DNA of 64,000 bases from contig CM027377.1 of the NCBI GenBank assembly GCA_015680905.1, positions 19,492,501 to 19,556,500 on the forward strand, in the 5' to 3' direction. This document shows positions 10,576 to 21,094 of the stretch, one piece after another. A program made the translations under genes and the position numbers. This stretch comes from Coptis chinensis (taxonomy: Eukaryota; Streptophyta; Magnoliopsida; Ranunculales; Ranunculaceae). Position 1 is the stretch's first letter, and each line of letters opens with the position of its first letter. A model generated the notes under the pieces. That model had not been told where the DNA came from. It did not search any database and saw only the letters and a program-made list of their open reading frames with translations.

Positions 10576-11637
10576 TCACCTTTTTGCATTTGGAATGGTA
10601 ATTGGATAAGCCCGATTGTTGAGCCTGTCTTGAATCACACAACTCAGGATCTCCATAACAAGGACAAATAAATATGGAGATAAGGGATCTCCTTGTCTGA
10701 CACCTCTGCCACCCTTAAAATATCCTTCCGGTGCACCATTAATCATGACATAATAGGAAGGGGAGGAAATGCACATTTCGATCCACTGACACATATTGTC
10801 TGGAAATCCGAAGGTCCTGATCATTGCCTTGATAGACTCCCAACTGACCATATCAAAAGCTTTCCGAATGTCCAATTTAATGGTACATCTAGGTGTGCTA
10901 TGCTTCCTTTCATATCCTCGGAGGAGCTCATGGGAAAGCAGAATGTTGTCTTGAATGGATCTGCCAGGAATGAAAGCTGATTGGTTAGGCTGAATCAGAT
11001 CATCAATAACTAGCTTAATCCTATTTGCTATAACCTTAGAGATACATTTATACACAGTATTACACAAGGCTATAGGCCTAAAGTCTTCAACTGCATTGGG
11101 ATTATTGACTTTAGGAATAAGACATAAGAAAGTGGCGTTTATTCCTCTAGGAAAAATCCGTTTGCGAAAGGCATTAAGGATAGCTAGAGTGAAATCATGC
11201 CCAACTACAATCCAGCACTTCTTAAAGAAAGTGGGGGTGAACCCATCCGGCCCAGGAGCTGTATTTTCCTTCATCTCAAAGAGTGCTTTTTTGACTTCAG
11301 CCGCTGTAACCTCCTCTTCCAGGATAGTCTTCATATGTTCAGAGATGGTGTTTCGGACTTGCAACTGATTGAAGAAGTTCTCTCCGCTTATCTCCGGTGC
11401 CTCAGTGCCTAGAATAGAAGTGTAGTAATCGATGATGGTTTTGGTCACCGTCGTGTGTCCAGTGATAGCATTCCCTTGAGCATTCTGGAGAGACCATATC
11501 CCTGCTCTGGCCTTCTTTTCTTCTAAGGATTTAAAGAAGAAAGCTGTGCATTTATCTCCTTCTAACATCCATTCACTATCTTGCTTGCTTTTGATCTCAG
11601 AGATTTCCATACCTGCCAGTTCTCCATATCTTTGCAA
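10576..11637 (-). pseudogene. LINE ORF2 reverse transcriptase core
   Basis: This segment holds the N-terminal and palm regions of an L1-type reverse transcriptase. Motifs include the conserved APGPDGFTPTFFKKCW, FRPIALCNTVYKCISKV, NQSAFIPGRSIQDNILL, LDIRKAFDMVSW and GVRQGDPLSPYLFVLVME. It is in the same frame as the endonuclease upstream, separated from it by two TAA codons at about 11650-11685. The enzyme would prime reverse transcription on nicked target DNA. Confidence 0.9.
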
Positions 11638-11682
11638 TGCTATATGTTCCTTCTGTCCCAGTTAAGGGTCCCATGGCTTTGA

Positions 11683-12639
11683 TTAGAGCTGTCTCTGGAT
11701 GTCATATAGGTCCTCTCTGGCCTGCTGAACTCTTCCATGGATGTTTGAGAAGTTATTCCTAGCCCACGGCTTTATCCTCTCCTTCAGAAGCTTAAGTTTT
11801 TGCATTAGAACATACATAGGGTTGGAGAAAATAGGTTTCTGCCACACTTCTTTCAGCATGGAGTGGAACTGTGGCTGCTCAAGCCAAGAATTCTTGAATC
11901 TAAAAGGCGTCGCCTTCCTCTCTGCGTCATCCCAAGATAGGAGAATAGGCGAGTGGTCAGAAACACCGTGAGGCAGAAATTCTGCTTTGGAATTAGGAAA
12001 CCCCTTTACCCAGCGACTGTTCACCAGACATCGGTCAATTTTGCTCATGATTCTGCCTTGGCCCTTCACCTTGTTGTGCCATGTGTAGAAGAAGCCCCCG
12101 AATCTCAGGTCAATTAGTTCTGCTTTGAGCAGGCAGTCCACAAAATCCTCCGCTTCTCTTGGGTGCATTGGACGCCCACCCTTTCGTTCCTCCGCTTTGG
12201 TGATGTTGTTGAAATCTCCTGCTGCGCACCAAGGCAAGTTCAGTGAACTCTTTATGTCAATTAAATCTCTCCATAAAAGCTGCCTGAGATTTTTGGAATT
12301 TCTGGCATACACTGCAGTTAAAAAGAACTCTTCATTATTGGGTTTGTATCTCCCCTTACAGTGTATGAACTGATCAGATTCTGCTATCTTGTTGATATCC
12401 ATCAAGTACGGATCCCAGCAAATCCAAATACGGCCAGAAGGATCTTTACTGTAGTTATTCGTGTGCTCCCATAAAGGGCAGCATGTGTTTCTGACGAAGT
12501 CATATCTGTCTTGCCGAACTTTGGTTTCTAGCAAGCAAAAAACGCTTATTTTTTTCTCTATTCTGACCTTGTTTATTTCTCTCGCTCTCGCAACATCATT
12601 TGCACCTCTAACGTTCCAGAAGCATATAGGTGTCATCAT
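11683..12639 (-). pseudogene. LINE ORF2 apurinic-type endonuclease
   Basis: The N-terminal domain of ORF2 is an exonuclease-endonuclease-phosphatase fold. Catalytic signatures are WNVRGAND, LLETKV, AAGDFNNI and a SDHSPILLSW-type end with the conserved SDH. It nicks target DNA at T-rich sites, which fits the insertion site here. The ATG at 12639 overlaps the ORF1 stop as ATGA, a layout that suits stop-start re-initiation. The frame ends at two in-frame stop codons before the RT, so the full ORF2 product cannot be made from this copy. Confidence 0.9.
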
Positions 12640-14189
12640 CTATGATTCCGGTTCTTGGAGCCTTTAGGTCTGCCCCTACTCTTCTTACCACTATTGTTAT
12701 TTCTTGAATTCGGTTCCTTCTGCTTACCAACATCAGTTCTGCTCTTGCCACCTTGTTTCCCAGATCTAGTTGTAACCCCAGATGGTATTTCAACCGTCGG
12801 TGTAGCAGGTTCAACAGCTGTTCTGTTATCTACCTGGACACGATCATGGAAATGCTCAGTCTCCACTTCCGAGATTTCTGATTCCTCAGAGTCTTGTATA
12901 GCTGTCAAGAGATGGAATCTACTTGCTTCCAGGTTGTACATATGACTCTCTTCTAGTGCCATGATCGAGTAACAAGGTTCGACATGATTTGTTTCTTGTC
13001 CTTGGGCTTCTCTGTTCCTACTTTCTTCCTGTTGTCCAGTGTACACTATCATCGAGGAATCCAAGTTGTCATTCCCCGGAATATCTTCGCTCTCGAGCAT
13101 TCTGGCCTCCACTTGTTCTTCCTGAGTTTCTACATCCAGTGGTTGTATAAGGCTTGTTTCAGGTATCGAGTTACTAGTGGCGGCTGACGTTCTTGGTCTC
13201 CACTCCTGTGCTCTCTTGCTTCTTTTTAGTCTTCTTTTCTGGCTTCTGGACATTCTATTCCTATCCAGCTGCGGTTCCTGTTCGTCTGGTTCATTGCCTC
13301 CTTCTTGTTCCTTGTTTGCATTCTCTGTGGTAGTTTGCGGCATTGAGGCTTGTTCCTTAGCTGTATTCCTACATTCAGCGACTAAGTGCCCCACACACTT
13401 GCAGTTGTTACAGAACTTAGGGATCGATCCAAATTGGATTTTCTGCCAGAACTCAATCCCTAGTTCAGGCACTTCTACAAATATTTGATCCGGGATTGGA
13501 GAGGCTAAGTCTATATCAACCAGGACGCTGGCATAATATCCATTCGTTCTTTCCAACGAGTTCAAGTCAACACGAATCGGACAACCAAGACCTCGTCCCA
13601 TACTCATGAGTATTTCAACTTCCCAGTACTCAAAAGGCAGACCTGGGAACTTAACCCACACATACGCAGATGTTTGTCTATGGGTATCGATATTAAAGTT
13701 AGGTGTCCATTTGGTGAATCTAACCAATTGTCCCTGCAAAAACCAAGGACCACCAAAGAAAATGCGATTATAGTCTTCCTCATTAGAGAATCTGAACAAG
13801 ACATATCCTTTCCCCAGGGGTGAAAGTTTGAATGTAGCAGACAATCCCCACTCAGCGCTAACTGCCGATCTGATGTTGTCTATGTTCAGGGATCTTGCAT
13901 CCAGCCTGGTGATTAAAGCATACTTACAAGCTTCTATGCCTTTTTCCACCGCAGCTCTGGAGATTGTAATAGCCGGCTTATCTCCTTTGTGTGTTGGATG
14001 TGGAAGATTAGAGATGTTCACAGTTTGCTTCATCCTACCTCGAGCTATATCAGCATACGAGTCTCTGGTGGGTGCAATATTGTTTCTGAGCTCTCCCTGT
14101 CTAGATGTTTCCGCTCCATCCACCTTTGAAGACCTTGAGAACCTTACTTGATGTCGGCCACTATTGAATCCAACTGGGACCGAAGCCAT
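12636..14189 (-). CDS. LINE ORF1 (DUF4283-type RNA-binding protein with zinc knuckle)
   Basis: The frame is intact. I place the start at the ATG at 14189 (MASVPVGFNSGRHQVRF). A DUF4283-like domain fills the region around residues 90-230 (GPWFLQGQLVRFTKW and VWVKFPGLPFEYWEVE), followed by the CCHC knuckle CNNCKCVGHLVAEC. The second half is polar and acidic and ends in a basic tail (KKSRGRPKGSKNRNHR). In plant L1 elements ORF1 binds the element RNA in the transposition particle. The stop overlaps the ORF2 start as ATGA. Its intactness beside a broken ORF2 suggests it is only moderately old. Confidence 0.88.
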   Translation of the reverse strand: MASVPVGFNSGRHQVRFSRSSKVDGAETSRQGELRNNIAPTRDSYADIARGRMKQTVNISNLPHPTHKGDKPAITISRAAVEKGIEACKYALITRLDARSLNIDNIRSAVSAEWGLSATFKLSPLGKGYVLFRFSNEEDYNRIFFGGPWFLQGQLVRFTKWTPNFNIDTHRQTSAYVWVKFPGLPFEYWEVEILMSMGRGLGCPIRVDLNSLERTNGYYASVLVDIDLASPIPDQIFVEVPELGIEFWQKIQFGSIPKFCNNCKCVGHLVAECRNTAKEQASMPQTTTENANKEQEGGNEPDEQEPQLDRNRMSRSQKRRLKRSKRAQEWRPRTSAATSNSIPETSLIQPLDVETQEEQVEARMLESEDIPGNDNLDSSMIVYTGQQEESRNREAQGQETNHVEPCYSIMALEESHMYNLEASRFHLLTAIQDSEESEISEVETEHFHDRVQVDNRTAVEPATPTVEIPSGVTTRSGKQGGKSRTDVGKQKEPNSRNNNSGKKSRGRPKGSKNRNHR

Positions 14190-14466
14190 CGAACTCAAGA
14201 AATCAAACCCGAAAGGGAAAAAAGATTTGTCCAGCTACGAACTCTCTCTGTACCCAGAGGAGGATTTTACCAGTAACCGAAAGAAAGGAAGAGAAGGAGA
14301 AATTCTTCCAGCTTTGAACTCGCACTGTAGACAGCGGAGGATTTTACCAAAAGAGGGAAAAAAAAAGGCGCTAGAATAGGATAAGAAACTTGGAGAAGGG
14401 TTTTTGTTTACTAAACTAGGTAAGAAACGAGGTATCGGATCAGGGAGCTATATTACGTTATCTCAC

Positions 14467-14583
14467 TACCTGTCTCACCTAGAGCTGTCCCCATTTTTGA
14501 ATTTTTGTTTACTAATTTTTGTTTACTAATAAAATGTAAGTCAAAAATGTGGAAATTATACCTGTCTCACCTAGAGCTGTCCC
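14467..14583 (-). repeat. Repeated monomers at the LINE 5' end
   Basis: The block cctgtctcacctagagctgt with flanking CCCC occurs twice, at 14470-14492 and 14561-14583, spaced by about 91 bases, with two copies of ttttgtttactaat between them. The outer block sits exactly at the LINE 5' boundary next to the target duplication. Repeated 5' monomers recall the promoter monomers of some L1 families; promoter activity is an inference. Confidence 0.75.
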
Positions 14584-14584
14584 C

Positions 14585-14599
14585 ATAATTGTCAATTTT
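14585..14599. repeat. LINE target-site duplication, 5' side
   Basis: ataattgtcaatttt matches 8402-8416 exactly and marks the second side of the LINE insertion. Confidence 0.92.
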
Positions 14600-15931
14600 A
14601 TTTATAGGCATAATGGTATTTAAGAAAGGGGTTCCCAGTATAATTTGCTGGGTAAGGTCTTTAATTAATAGAAAAGATAGAGGTATATTAACCTCATTCT
14701 TATTAATATTAACCTTAGTAAGCTTATGCTGAATAGCAATTTTACTACCACTAGCACTGGTCATAGTTTGAGTAGTAGTTTCAAAATATTTTGGTGGAAT
14801 TAATCCTTCTTGGATGCAATTCATATCTGCACCACTATCGACTAAAGCAATATAATTATTCAGAATATATTCTTTGTCAATAATCAAGGTTATAAAAATA
14901 TTCCATTTCCTAGAAAGTATAGAGGAAGTGAAGCTGCAGTATTGGAAGTTACTGTCTTCCTTGAAATAGTGTTTCTCTATTTGAAACACTCTTTGCTTTA
15001 AATGTAGAACCTCTTTGTTGAGATTCTGGATTTTATCATTGAGATTCTGGGTGACTAGAGACTTTGAGGGACTAGGTTTATTCTTTCCTAGGCGATCAAA
15101 AACCTCTTTAAGATTATACCCTTCCGTAGGATCAACAATGTTGTCCTTAACTGTTTTAAAGCAAGTTTTAATTAACTTTAGCTTAGTGTCGGGGTCAGTA
15201 ATGGAGTCGATAAGCTCTAAGACAGACTGTTGTTCTGAGGTTAGAACATTAATAGCTAACCCATTCATCTGTAAAATAGCTCTCATGCTATCACATTTAG
15301 ATTGCAACATGTTACACTGACATGGTGCTTCATTCTCTGAAGTACTAGAGTAAGGATCTTCATATTCATTATCAGATTCAGAAGAACTAGTATTAAGTAA
15401 GATTTTACTTAATTGTAATTTAAGATCTTCATTAATCTCTAGATTATTGATTTTCTGTTTAGTATAGCACTGGTTGGCATAATGACCAATTTTTCCACAT
15501 TTTAAACAAGTAATATTACTTTTATTGTGTGGATCCTTATAAAAATCTTTATTAGGTTTCCAATTTTTGTTGAAACTCCTTTTATGTTTTCGAGAATATA
15601 TTCTCTTACTGTTTTTCTGGGGTTTTCTGGAAGAAATTTTCTTCTTTCTTTGAGAAGGAATATCATAAACAAATTGCTCACAAAATTCTCCTAGCTCTTG
15701 TTTACGAGAAAGATTACTCGTTTTTAAAGGCGATCTTTGTAGCTTAAGATCATTACATAGGCTAAGACCTTCTTGAATGACCTGACTAATGAGACTCCCA
15801 TAAGTATGAGACTCATAAGAAATATTAGATCCTCCATTAAGATCTCTCGAGCTTTTTCCTATCCTTTTCTCAAAAGAAATTAGGGAGACCATCAATAAAT
15901 TTAGATTTCCAATGCTCACTATTAGCATCAT
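14600..15931 (-). pseudogene. Type II polyprotein: zinc knuckle and aspartic protease
   Basis: The open frame runs into the LINE. It contains a basic stretch (RKKKISSRKPQKNSKR), the knuckle CLKCGKIGHYANQC at about 15470-15511, an acidic Ser-rich spacer (SSSESDNEYED), a predicted coiled region (LNDKIQNLNKEVLHLKQRVF) and a retropepsin-like protease with VDSGADMNCIQEG near 14826-14845 and IILGTPFLNTIMPI. Basic stretch plus CCHC is typical of the end of a caulimovirid coat protein. The protease is clearly related to that of type I (same DSGAD-NCIQEG block) but diverged, while the CCHC is of a different kind. The frame is open until the LINE. Confidence 0.8.
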
Positions 15932-16850
15932 GTAATTGTAGAACTTTGGCTAGGAAGACATCCTTATACCACCTAAAATGAGATAGAGTAGGACATCTAA
16001 GATTTTGCAGCATCTCTATTCTTTTCAGCCGACAAACCTTCCGGTCCAATAAAATGATGGACAATGGTTAGGCATAGAGTGTAAGCTAGCGTCGAAAAAT
16101 AGATATATTCGATTAGCTTGAACTAAACTCCACTTTGGTAGAGTTATAGATTTCATCTCTTTGCTCATGAGTGAGAACATTATCCCACCAACCTTTAAGA
16201 ATACCTACAAATCCATGGAAAATAAATGCATACATCCATCATCGTATTTCCATGGGCTTTGCAAACACTTCGCATACATGAGCATCTCCTGAAGCGTGTG
16301 ATAAATCGATAGTCGATTTAGCATCAATATTCAAGTATAAATAGTCTTAGCTTGATAAGACACTTGGTCATTAAAATAGGCTTCTTCATAAAGAATATCT
16401 TGAGGAGTGGGTCTAGGATAATAATTCCTGCTGTGACCTATATGACTCACTTTCTGCGTATTCTGTTCATAAGTTATTTTATTCAGATTAGGAGAAGCGA
16501 AATTTGCTTCAATATCCAAAATTTCATTTGGATTAATATCATCTTCAGAGTTAGATTCTTGAGAAAGAATATTAAGATTTAATTTGCTTAATTGGGTGTA
16601 TAATTTCTCAATAAAATCATTTTTGGATGAAGACTGATCCAGTTTGAAATTGGGAATATCCACAGGAGGCTGAATAGATGGTCTAATGTGACCAAAAGAA
16701 CTGTTTTGTTTTAAAGAAGTATTCTTTAAAGGTTCTTTATCCTTATTAGGATCAATCCTAGGGGTATGTTTAAGGATATTTTCAGTATTATTCTCAATTC
16801 TGATTAATTGAGCTCGATAGTTTGTAAACACAAATTTGTATAATTATTCT
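15932..16850 (-). pseudogene. Type II polyprotein: coat-like domain
   Basis: Open pieces at 16331-16831 and 15870-16064, with a broken stretch between, encode a region absent from type I. Landmarks are NYYPRPTPQDILYEEAYF and, in the broken part, a GWWDN block at about 16179-16193. Such blocks are known to me from the capsid region of petuvirus/florendovirus-like plant polyproteins; that attribution is from memory of the family and should be tested. It lies directly before the basic stretch and CCHC, as expected for a coat protein. Several stops and frameshifts are present. Confidence 0.65.
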
Positions 16851-17468
16851 GTTTACAAATTTTATTAATATCCTCCATCCGCATTGCATTTGTGGGCTTC
16901 TTCTTGGGTGGGCTTGATATAAGCCTTGATCTCGGACTATCTTTCGGTTTCAAAGGTGTTGTTGGAGGATGAATAGTCATCATCTCCTTTTCATCGGTAG
17001 TAGTCCATTTTTTCCGATGAAATTCTAACACACCAATATAATTATGCACGGGAGTAAAATTACATTTAGTAAAGTGATCTCCTCCTTTGCAATAGGTGGA
17101 ATAATAATCCTTTCCTCGTTCTTGAATTACCTCTTTATTAGGTAACTTATTTTCCTTTTTAATTAAGGTATTTTCCTTAGGTAAATCTATTTTTACCTCG
17201 GCCATAAGCCTAGCCTCTTGTTTGGCTTTAAGAAAATCACTGATATCTTTTCTCAGAGTTGCACGCTCAACTCGCCATTCAAATTTTATGATTACGATAC
17301 TCTAAAACAAAACCATTTTGTCAGAGGAGTACAATTCCTCTGATGATAATCATAATAATCATCATAAGGTCTAAGCATAGGTTTCAATTCTGTAGGAGTA
17401 AAATATTTACTCAACTCTTCATATTTTAATTTATAAAATTGATAAGTTTCATAAGGTGTATAATCCAT
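16804..17468 (-). pseudogene. Type II polyprotein: N-terminal region shared with type I
   Basis: From the ATG at 17468 the sequence follows the type I polyprotein N-terminus closely (KYFTPTELKPMLRPYDD and, later, DLPKENTLIKKENKL), with frameshifts around 17270-17300. At about residue 150, after a block reading CNFTP...NYIGV, the two types part company: type II goes on through NAMRMEDINKICKQNN to the coat-like domain, type I to its own zinc knuckle. This is the right-hand limit of the region common to both types. Confidence 0.75.
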
Positions 17469-18487
17469 CTATAAAACAAAATCCATCTCGTATTTGTGGG
17501 AGATTCCTAGCTTGTCGTATAAATACCATGTGGTATTTGTTGATTAGAATCTGGATCTCTTCTTCTGATTGATTATCTTGTGTTGTAGATTCAGTTTCTG
17601 AAACTGAATGCCTAGAAGATTGTGGTATAGAGATCTTGTAAGAGGACCTCAAAGACAAACTTCTTCCAACAAAAGGTTTCTTAAAGTTTAATATAACTTC
17701 ACCTTCTGTTGTTTGGACTATCTGGTCCAAATCATTATTAATGATTGGCTGTGGTTGAACAGCGTTTCTGCAAATCCATGATTCTGGAAATTGAATCTCA
17801 CTCCAAGGAATCATCCTGGGTGTTGCTACACTAGAAGTTAAAAGATTTGTGTCTATTAACACAGTCTTTCCTGGTGTAGTTTTATGCCTTACATTAGGTG
17901 TTAAAGTCTGTAACACCTTGTAGTGAATTCTGTAAGTAATTCCTATCACTTCAGATCCAGGTAAAAAGTTATAACCTTTAGCTTTGAATTTGTAATGATA
18001 GAATCATAAAGATTTCTATCCGATAAAGCTAAACTTAAATTAGGATAGACATCAAAATAGACCGGTCCATGACAAAGACTAGTCTCTACTTGCTCCCATA
18101 AGGGGCGGTAAATAGTCGAGACACCTAGCATCTCGAGTGTTGCTTGAATACAAGCATTCATACCCAAAAGGGTCAATGGTCCGAAGCAACACTAGATAGG
18201 CCTATGTGAATAAATTTATAATTTTTCACATGGTGATATAAATCACGAGGACTTAAAAGATTTAAATTATTACTCATGGAATTTAAACTAATAGTTTGTT
18301 CCATAGTTTTTACCTCAATTTTCTTGGTCAATTTTTCAATCCGGTTACCATATCTATATATGGTTTTGGGATCCATATTAGGGATCGTCCATTTATTCAT
18401 TTTGTCCTGTATTGTCGAGATCATACTTTCGATTAATTCTGTGTTCTTAATTGAACTCGGATCATCATTATTTGATGATTGTGCCAT
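17449..18487 (-). pseudogene. Movement protein, type II copy (best preserved)
   Basis: Start ATG at 18487 (MAQSSNNDDPSS), stop overlapping the polyprotein start. Three open pieces (18487-18173, 18176-17946, 17949-17449) together cover about 345 codons; small frameshifts lie near 18175 and 17948. The middle holds the 30K movement-protein core, with NYKFIHIGL leading into SLCHGPVYFDVYPNLSLALS. The C-terminal part is Ser/Glu-rich (SETESTTQDNQSEEE). In caulimovirids the MP is made from the first large ORF after the leader, as here. The stop TGA at 17449-17451 falls 20 bases inside the polyprotein frame. Confidence 0.8.
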
Positions 18488-19093
18488 GGGGGTTGAGGTG
18501 TTAGTGCAAAACGGGTAGAGTATAATGAATTATAACTATACTAAACAATATAAAACTATTCTTGATGTAATCAATGACACATCGTCTTCTTCTCCAAATA
18601 TTATAAACGGTATAATCAAAATCAAGTCTTTAGTGCTTATATTAAGTAAAACCACGTCTCATCAACGCTTTTACGGGAGCAAACGGCCTAAACGCATTTC
18701 TTGCTAAACCAAGACGAAGATATACCCTACGCGACTTTGGTGACGTCCCAGAGTGACCAATATAAACGTAAAGAAACAAGAATGACCTCTTGCTAAGCAA
18801 ATAGTCTTATTTCAACAAGAATAAAATTAAGTAATCTTAACTTCATCTCTAATAAGATACTATTCATAATAATGGGAAAGAAGAGTCAACAGTATTTTAG
18901 GATCCAGGTGGACATTCTTGTGGTCGGAAAACCGAGCCTTTAAGCAAGTAGTCCTAAAGAGTAACCCTCACACCTTTTTCCTTAATCATACTTATATCTC
19001 TTACTTACATCTTTTCTTAGGAAATCATACAATTAAATATAATTGTAAAACATTTCCTCACCGTTATGCACTAACCTCAAGTTAAGCAACCTG
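18488..19093 (-). other. Viral 5' leader between primer site and MP
   Basis: About 600 bases of untranslated leader on the minus strand. It contains short ORFs but no long frame, and closely matches 24993-25600. Long leaders with short ORFs are usual in caulimovirids. Confidence 0.6.
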
Positions 19094-19105
19094 GCTCTGA
19101 TACCA
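19094..19105 (-). other. Primer binding site for initiator tRNA-Met
   Basis: TGGTATCAGAGC on the minus strand is complementary to the 3' end of plant initiator tRNA-Met, the primer used by caulimovirids and by many plant copia elements. It lies 213 bases downstream of the TATA box at 19309-19318. Confidence 0.85.
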
Positions 19106-19194
19106 AAAAATAAAAGAAAAAGAGATCAGGTAAAACACCTGATTAATGCGAAAGAAGATCAGTCAGCAGCAAGAACACTTGATTAAACTGAACT

Positions 19195-19618
19195 TTTATT
19201 TATATGGATGGAAGTGTATGTTACAAGGGGAGATAGAGAGCACTCTTAGCAAACTAGAAAGAAAATTGAAAGGTAAAATATTGGATGCCCTCAACAAGGG
19301 TGAGGTATCCCTTTTATACTAGTCGGAACTCAAAATATAATTTGGAGTCCGCACAGGGAGTGGCTACGTGTAGCTTGATAATTGCGGTCGGTTGGGCCAC
19401 CTTGACAAAGCATACTTGTCTTTTACTTCTGTCTTCAAAGGATAAGAATCCTTTTGATACTTTATTCCATTACCTTTTGACTTTAAAGAAAAGAAAAAGG
19501 TGGAATGTCCCTTTCATGGGTCCTTCTTGGATAAAGTAATAAGAATACAGGGTACCGTAGTATTATCTTTGATTCTATTTACGGTCCTTAATTTGGGCCA
19601 TAGTGTGCGCCATTATCT
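19195..19618 (-). promoter_or_regulatory. Viral promoter, R region and poly(A) signal
   Basis: On the minus strand TATAAAAGGG lies at 19309-19318, and AATAAA at 19195-19200 about 110 bases after it. A start just after the TATA box and polyadenylation after AATAAA would give an R region of roughly 130 bases. It matches the promoters at 25690-26110, 5904-6305 and 6306-6660. Confidence 0.75.
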
Positions 19619-21075
19619 TTGAGTCGCGTAGATTCTCAGCAACTTGGATCAGGATATCATTATCCTGAACTTCCTTACTTTTTAAAGGAAGTAGTCTTGG
19701 ATTCCTGTTTTGCCTCAAGGGCTTCTTTAAATTTAGCCCATATGTCCATAGGTTCTTCTGGAGTCTTGGAAGAGCTTGGATATAAGCGGGTTATTGCTTC
19801 CAGAATATCAAAATTGTCACCCAATTCTTCTTCTTGGCTGACCTTCTCCTAAGCTAAGCAAGCAAATTGGTTTGCTTCTTCCCGACTATTAATTGATGTC
19901 ATGGAAACATCATCATCTTTGAGAAGATAGCATTGCATTTTCTCGAGGATGAAATTTCCTTAGTACCACAGGATTCCAAAGCGGTAACTTAAAGGAATTT
20001 ACAAAATGATTTTTTAAGCTTCTCCATGCATAACTCATTGATTTGGCTATCGAGAGAAACCGATTCTGAAATTTGATAAGATTCTTCATCATATCGAAAG
20101 GATTCCCCTCAGATCCACATCTCTTTGTAGGATTAATTAAAGAGTTCGTTCAATGAATGATTTCAAATCATTCTCAATGCTGATGATGGCTTCATCATTG
20201 GAAAAAGAAATCCACCATCTTGAATATAATTTTCTTTTCGAATTTGGAATTTTAAAGGTGATTATATTCACAACTAAAATCCCACTTGAATATCCAAGGA
20301 ATACCATATATGGTAAAAAGGTCAAGGATGATAATCCTCTTGGCATCTTATCATTGCCTTTCGGTGAGGATGATTGTCGTCCATTTTAGAAAAATATCTA
20401 AAAGATTCTCCGAGAATATCCATTACGGACCAAAATACTCCCACCATTGAAAGATCCAATAAGGATAGTCGGTCTTGATGGATTTGTGGGCATAGCTTGA
20501 TAAACCATGAGTGTTTCTGTGAGAATTACGATAGAAAAACACATTAGTAAAAGCCGAGATATAGTCGAAGTTATATAGGATATTTGTCGAACCCAATTTT
20601 TCGACACTTGTTGGGGGTCCAAACCCCACTCATTGTAAGAGATAATTCTCTTAAAGATGGCTTTTCTTGTAAGAGATCGGACTATATTCGAATCGGGATC
20701 TTTAGCGTGTGATGGGTGAATATCCATACCGGAGGTAGCCGAAGCTAAAATTTCTTCATAGATATATCTATGTTTGCCGTCAACAACGGGATATTTACTG
20801 CGTGTCAAAATATCTTCTTTGAATTTCCCAAGGATCGGGCATCCACTTGCTTCATCTCCTGGTTGAAGATAAATGACTGTTTGATCTGCCCTTTTTATTA
20901 GGGACATAAGGAGTCGGAGGAGGAGCAAGGACGACCTCTTTCATTGACTTTCCTTTTTCTTTGTGATAACGGAGGAAATTGCTCCTTATTGTCAAGGAAA
21001 TTATATTTTCCTTTGCTTTTTCCACGACCTCTTGTGGTATAACCCGCGACCTTTGCCTCTCCGAGAGGTGCTCAT
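19619..21075 (-). pseudogene. Type I third ORF, copy B, with hybrid 3' end
   Basis: This minus-strand copy of the type I third ORF follows the polyprotein of copy B. Open pieces are 21085-20852, 20928-20398 and 20346-20137; frameshifts divide them. VVDGKHRYIYEEILASATS and AIFKRIISYNEWGLDPQQV are intact. After the end of the frame, near 19660-19675, the sequence switches to the tail of the type II third ORF (the part encoding QVAENLR) before the shared promoter. So this unit has a recombinant 3' end. Function unknown. Confidence 0.6.
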
Positions 21076-21094
21076 GATCCCCCAAAAGAATTCT

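Larger units (their letters stand above)
8417..14583 (-). mobile_element. L1-type LINE retrotransposon inserted in the viral protease
   Basis: This is a full-length non-LTR retrotransposon of about 6.2 kb on the minus strand. Order: 5' region with repeated monomers (14467-14583), ORF1 (14189-12636), and ORF2 with endonuclease, reverse transcriptase and RNase H (12639-8471), then a poly(A) seen as a T run from about 8412. Exact 15-base duplications flank it. ORF2 has stops and frameshifts, so it is now inactive. The insertion splits the type II polyprotein, so it is younger than that viral insertion. Confidence 0.93.

Noticed and set aside
9225-13488. Many + strand frames across the LINE
   Set aside because: They are shadows of ORF1 and ORF2 on the minus strand; none has a recognisable domain.
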